From the NCBI GenBank assembly GCA_017404205.1, contig JAFRCV010000002.1, positions 114,640-178,639 on the forward strand: DNA of 64,000 nucleotides, in the 5' to 3' direction. Both the position numbers and the translations under genes were made by a program. Positions 60,606 through 64,000 of this stretch are shown here, piece after piece (positions within the stretch are counted from its first letter, which is position 1; each line of letters begins with the position of its first letter). Origin of the DNA: Erysipelotrichaceae bacterium (GTDB lineage Bacteria; Bacillota_I; Bacilli_A; Erysipelotrichales; Erysipelotrichaceae). The notes below the pieces were generated by a model, which was not told where the DNA came from, ran no database searches, and was given only the letters and a program-made list of their open reading frames with translations.

Positions 60606-61508
60606 ATGAAAAAGATATTGATAATACTACTAATTGTCTTTTGTTTAGTGGGCTGTACTTCAAAAAATGAAGGCAGTAATCAAGAAGAAATAAGAGACAT
60701 AAATTATAAAATAGTTACACCAAGTGGAGCGCCAAGTCTTTCTTTAATTGATTTTGTTGATGATGAAAGAATAAGTATTGATGTTGTTGATGGTGGAGAT
60801 GTTTTACAAGCTGAATTTACAACGGCAAATGCTGATATTATCATCGCACCAATTAATTTAGGCGCTAAATTATCTAGTGTCACTGGTAATTATAAATTAG
60901 CTGCTGTATTAACATGGGGAAATTTACACTTAGTATCAACACTTGATAATATTGATGATTTAAATAAAGTTGCAGCTTTTGGACAAGCTGCTGTTCCAGG
61001 CAAAGTTTTAAATTATTTAAGTGATGAGTTGCCTTTTGAATTTGAATGGTTTGAAAATGTAAATGAAGCTAGCGCATCTTTATTGGCTGGAAAAAACAAT
61101 GCCGCAGTATTAGCTGAGCCAATTCTGACAATGACAAAAGCGAAAAGTGAAAACGAAATACACGAACTTATAGATATTCAAGAGTTATATAAAGAAAAAA
61201 CAGGTTTTGATTCATATCCTCAAGCTGCATTATTTGTGAATGTAAATATTGCTGAAAGTGAAGATTTAAAATATTTCTTAAACCAAATTGACATGGCAAA
61301 CGACATCTATAACAAAGATAATGATGCCTTGGCAAAAAGAATTGATGAAATTGATTTAAGTGTATTAGGTTTTGGCAATCCTGATCTTATTAAAAAAGCT
61401 TATTCTAAAATGGCATTAGATTATAAAGAAGCTGGAAATGTAAAAGAAGAAATAAAAACATTCTTAGAATTATTTGATATTTCACTTGATGAAAAGATAA
61501 TTAATTAA
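60606..61508 (+). CDS. ABC substrate-binding lipoprotein (NMT1/SsuA-like), orphan
   Basis: A 300-residue lipoprotein: MKKILIILLIVFCLVGC signal with lipobox LVGC. The mature part has NMT1/SsuA-like features: IVTPSGAPSLSLIDF, ADIIIAPINLGAKLSSVTG, AAFGQAAVPGKVLNYL and ASLLAGKNNAAVLAEPIL. It should bind a small molecule (the family binds sulfonates, pyrimidine precursors or similar) for an ABC importer, but no permease or ATPase is next to it. It is divergent from a Crp-family regulator and followed by its own terminator. Confidence 0.83.
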   Translation: MKKILIILLIVFCLVGCTSKNEGSNQEEIRDINYKIVTPSGAPSLSLIDFVDDERISIDVVDGGDVLQAEFTTANADIIIAPINLGAKLSSVTGNYKLAAVLTWGNLHLVSTLDNIDDLNKVAAFGQAAVPGKVLNYLSDELPFEFEWFENVNEASASLLAGKNNAAVLAEPILTMTKAKSENEIHELIDIQELYKEKTGFDSYPQAALFVNVNIAESEDLKYFLNQIDMANDIYNKDNDALAKRIDEIDLSVLGFGNPDLIKKAYSKMALDYKEAGNVKEEIKTFLELFDISLDEKIIN

Positions 61509-61520
61509 TAATTAAATACT

Positions 61521-61550
61521 AGGCTCCTTAACTAAGGAGCCTCATTTTTT
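61521..61550 (+). terminator. Strong terminator after the SBP lipoprotein
   Basis: Nine-base-pair stem AGGCTCCTT / AAGGAGCCT with loop AACT, followed by CATTTTTT. Confidence 0.85.
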
Positions 61551-61576
61551 ATGTATAGATGTGGTAAACTTTAATT

Positions 61577-62881
61577 ATGGAAAAAGTATTGGTTATTGGT
61601 TGTGCTAGAAGTGGATATTGGGCCAGCAAATTGCTCAATAAAAAGGGTTATGATGTCACTATTACAGATGCAAAAATCATTAAAGAAAAAAATGAACTTG
61701 AAGGACTAGGAATCAAAGTTTTTGATAATGGACATCCAGATATCTTAAGAAACGAAGAATGGTCATTTGTGGTTAAAAATCCTGGAATTCCTTATTCAAA
61801 TGATTTTGTGAAATATTTTGTTGAGAAGAAAATTGATATCTTTACAGAAATAGAAATTGCCTTAAGATATCCTATTTTCTATGACGTAGCAGCTGTGACA
61901 GGAACTAATGGCAAAACCACCATCACTACACTTTTATATAAAATACTAAAAGAAAATACTTTGGCATATCCATGTGGTAACATTGGAACAGCTTTATCAG
62001 AGGTTGTATATAATCATGAAAACGAAAGCGCAAATATTGCCTTAGAAATAAGTGCATTTCAATTACTTGGAGCTCCTTCGTTTCATCCAGAAGTCGCAGT
62101 AATAACAAATCTAACACCAGATCATTTAGATTATTTTGATAGTTTACAAGATTACTATGATGCTAAAAATCTGATCTATAAGAACATGAAAGGAAATGAT
62201 GATTGGTTTTTAAGAAACATTGATGATGAAACAGTAATGGCCAATATGAAAGAAATCAATTGTCGTGTAGTTGATTATTCACTAGAAAAAGAAGCTGACT
62301 TAATGTTAAAGGGCGATGATGTGACATTGTTTGGTGAAGTTTTATTCAACAAAAACGATTTAAAAATAATTGGCAAGCACAATCTTCAAAATGCTATGGT
62401 AGCTGCAGCTATGGCTTATAAACTAGATGCAACAAAAGAGAGTATAAGAAGAGTAATTTCTAATTTCAAAGGTGTTGAACATCGAATTGAATTTGTTGAA
62501 ACAATAGATGGTGTATCTTATTATAACGATTCAAAAGGAACAAATGTTGATAGTACAATAACAGCTTTAAAAGCATTTAACAAGCCGGTTATTTTACTTG
62601 CTGGTGGTCATGATAAACATACAGGTTTTAAAGAATTAGAAACATATAAAAATAAAATCAAAAAACTAATTACTTTTGGTGAAACAAAAAATGAATTAGC
62701 TAAGCTTAAAGATGATTCGATAATTTGTGAAACAATGGAAGAAGCTTTAAATATGGCGAAACAATTAGCAAAAAAAGATGATGTCGTTCTTTTATCGCCA
62801 GCATGTTCAAGCTATGATCAATTTAAGAATTTTGAAGAACGTGGTGAAATATTTAAAGAATTAGTTAGAAAGTTTAAATAA
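61577..62881 (+). CDS. murD: UDP-N-acetylmuramoylalanine-D-glutamate ligase
   Basis: Adds D-Glu to UDP-MurNAc-L-Ala in peptidoglycan synthesis. At 434 residues: VLVIGCARSGYWASKLL (Rossmann-like start), VAAVTGTNGKTTITTLLYKI (ATP P-loop), NLTPDHLDYF, GVEHRIEFV, YYNDSKGTNVDSTITAL and LSPACSSYDQFKNFEERG are family motifs. No Shine-Dalgarno; an extended -10 TGGTAAACT ends six bases before ATG 61577. murI follows one base later, giving D-Glu production and use in one operon. Presence of a cell wall excludes true mycoplasmas. Confidence 0.97.
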   Translation: MEKVLVIGCARSGYWASKLLNKKGYDVTITDAKIIKEKNELEGLGIKVFDNGHPDILRNEEWSFVVKNPGIPYSNDFVKYFVEKKIDIFTEIEIALRYPIFYDVAAVTGTNGKTTITTLLYKILKENTLAYPCGNIGTALSEVVYNHENESANIALEISAFQLLGAPSFHPEVAVITNLTPDHLDYFDSLQDYYDAKNLIYKNMKGNDDWFLRNIDDETVMANMKEINCRVVDYSLEKEADLMLKGDDVTLFGEVLFNKNDLKIIGKHNLQNAMVAAAMAYKLDATKESIRRVISNFKGVEHRIEFVETIDGVSYYNDSKGTNVDSTITALKAFNKPVILLAGGHDKHTGFKELETYKNKIKKLITFGETKNELAKLKDDSIICETMEEALNMAKQLAKKDDVVLLSPACSSYDQFKNFEERGEIFKELVRKFK

Positions 62882-62882
62882 A

Positions 62883-63626
62883 ATGATACTTGGAATATTT
62901 GATAGTGGTATTGGTGGACTCACTGTCTTAAAAGAAATATTAAAGAAGAATTCTTTTGATAAAATCATTTACTTTGGTGATACCGCAAGGCTTCCTTATG
63001 GTGAAAAAAGTAAGGAAGAGCTTTTAGATATCGCAAAAGAAAATGTTGGTTTTTTATTATCAAAAGGTGCAGAAAAAATTGTCATCGCTTGTGGCACTGT
63101 TAGCTCTAATGTTTTAGAAGAATTAAAGAAAGATTACAATATTGAAATAATCGGTATTGTTGATGCTTTAATTGAAGGCACGAAAGAAAAAACAATCAAT
63201 AATAAGATTGGCATTATTGCGACAAGTGCAACAATTAAGACACATATTTTTAAAAATAAGCTAAATGGATACCATGTATATGAAATGTCATGTCCAAAAT
63301 TTACTCCTTTAATTGAAAGTGGAAAGTTAGATAGTAAAGAAATGGACGATGCTATAAATGAATATTTGAAGCCATTAAAAGATGAAGGAGTTGATACATT
63401 AATACTTGGATGTACGCATTATCCCATCTTATCTAACAAGATAAAAAAATATTTTGATTATCCAATTAATTTAATAAATAGTGGAGTAATAATTGCTGAT
63501 AATTTGTTCGATGGAAAAATTAAAAATCCAGAATTAGAAATTTATTGTTCTGGTAGTATTGAAGATTTTAAAAATAACAGTAAATATTTAGAAATTGAAA
63601 ATATTAACGAAATTAAAAAATATTGA
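62883..63626 (+). CDS. murI: Glutamate racemase
   Basis: Makes D-glutamate for peptidoglycan. At 247 residues: IFDSGIGGLTVLKEI (Asp/Ser site), IYFGDTARLPYGEKS and LGCTHYPILSNKI with the second catalytic Cys. The first catalytic Cys is in IACGTVSSN, where most racemases have ACNTAS; the Asn to Gly change is unusual, but both Cys residues are kept. It starts one base after murD, which uses its product. The region 63627-63724 has no gene, only an AT-rich stretch with a small palindrome at 63657-63670. Confidence 0.94.
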   Translation: MILGIFDSGIGGLTVLKEILKKNSFDKIIYFGDTARLPYGEKSKEELLDIAKENVGFLLSKGAEKIVIACGTVSSNVLEELKKDYNIEIIGIVDALIEGTKEKTINNKIGIIATSATIKTHIFKNKLNGYHVYEMSCPKFTPLIESGKLDSKEMDDAINEYLKPLKDEGVDTLILGCTHYPILSNKIKKYFDYPINLINSGVIIADNLFDGKIKNPELEIYCSGSIEDFKNNSKYLEIENINEIKKY

Positions 63627-63724
63627 GTGTTGAAATCATTTATATAGTGAAATAACTACATTTAAATGTAAGATGATTTTAAATTAAGTAATCTTATTTA
63701 ATGCAAATTATCATAATTAAATAT

Positions 63725-63748
63725 AAAAAAAGAGGTTTTTCAACCTCT
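63725..63748 (-). terminator. Terminator of the tRNA operon
   Basis: On the minus strand AGAGGTT-GAAA-AACCTCT is followed by six T and an AT-rich tail, just after the tRNA-Ala 3' end. Confidence 0.8.
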
Positions 63749-63759
63749 ATTCTTTTACT

Positions 63760-63835
63760 TGGTGGAGCATAGGAGGATCGAACTCCTGACCTCCTGCGTG
63801 CAAAGCAGGCGCTCTCCCAGCTGAGCTAATGCCCC
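63760..63835 (-). tRNA. tRNA-Ala (anticodon TGC)
   Basis: The minus strand gives a full cloverleaf of 76 bases including an encoded CCA: acceptor GGGGCAT / ATGCTCC, D-loop AGCTCAGCTGGGAGAGC, anticodon stem-loop CCTGCTTTGCACGCAGG with TGC, and T-loop GTTCGATCC. The discriminator is A. Confidence 0.97.
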
Positions 63836-63846
63836 AAGTTTATTTT

Positions 63847-63923
<77 letters not shown>

Positions 63924-63956
63924 AATACCTTAAACAGCTTATTGCTGTGCCTATTT

Positions 63957-63984
63957 ATAATACCATATTTTTTATTAATTGCAA
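63957..63984 (-). promoter_or_regulatory. Promoter of the tRNA-Ile/tRNA-Ala operon
   Basis: On the minus strand TTGCAA (63979-63984), a 16-base spacer, then TGGTATTAT, an extended -10 (hexamer 63957-63962). It is about 34 bases from the tRNA-Ile 5' end. No rRNA gene lies between this promoter and the tRNAs. Confidence 0.6.
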
Positions 63985-64000
63985 ATATTTTATTATATTT

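Noticed and set aside
63627..63724. Palindrome TACATTTAAATGTA (63657-63670) after murI as a terminator or operator
   Set aside because: AT-only arms are expected by chance in such AT-rich DNA, and no T-run or promoter is tied to it.

Overview
The window is AT-rich, densely coding Bacillota-type DNA, read with the standard bacterial code: TGA ends many genes and Trp is TGG. MetQ/MetN/MetI under a T-box, a SAM-I riboswitch on metK, the TGS-domain nucleoside kinase, XpaC, RqcP next to mfd, and RicT all point to a low-GC Gram-positive. The many glycosidases and the absence of sporulation genes suggest an uncultured gut Erysipelotrichia/Mollicutes-like Bacillota. That placement is inference.

Bases 1-21200 form a large sugar-utilisation region. 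It begins inside xylA. It then holds an AraC regulator facing a GPH symporter (with a perfect 18-bp palindrome between them), GH2, a TIM-barrel isomerase/epimerase, GH78, GH43 and GH1 enzymes, and a second AraC regulator. The uronate genes (uxuA, an SDR uxuB, uxaC, eda) and the rhamnose genes (rhaA, rhaD, rhaB) follow. None of the glycosidases has a signal peptide, so short oligosaccharides containing rhamnose, glucuronate and xylose are probably imported and split inside the cell. No 2-keto-3-deoxygluconate kinase is present. Three small decayed reading frames lie in the gaps at about 17.5, 21.3 and 29.3 kb.

Bases 21200-36400 are mixed: a PnuC-like membrane protein with an added extracytoplasmic domain, efp, an SDR, an aluminium-resistance/methionine gamma-lyase-family PLP enzyme, a second GPH symporter with a PIG-L deacetylase, lipoproteins, and the methionine locus. 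That locus has a T-box leader, metQNI, then a SAM-I riboswitch and a short metK. The MetQ protein is circularly permuted: its usual C-terminal half comes first, straight after the lipoprotein signal, and its usual N-terminal half comes second. This is the most striking observation in the window.

Bases 36600-47100 hold a six-gene signalling operon (STAS; membrane PP2C phosphatase fused to an RsbW-like ATPase; MESH1-like HD hydrolase; STAS fused to an APH-type kinase; rhomboid; lipoprotein). An operon of XpaC, an unknown protein and a double-AAA CbxX-like ATPase follows. Several helical or envelope-associated proteins lie around them.

Bases 47100-63630 are mostly housekeeping: mnmE, tatD, pth, mfd, rqcP, divIC, a NUDIX hydrolase, queT, tmk, holB, ricT, rsmI, murD and murI. 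A Crp/Fnr regulator is divergent from an orphan substrate-binding lipoprotein across a Crp-type box. The window ends in a minus-strand tRNA-Ile/tRNA-Ala operon with its own promoter and terminator.

Two patterns recur. Several genes have a (TGn)TATAAT-like -10 element only 6-7 bases before ATG and no ribosome binding site, which suggests leaderless mRNAs. Several terminator hairpins are built from the last codons and stop codon of the gene they end.
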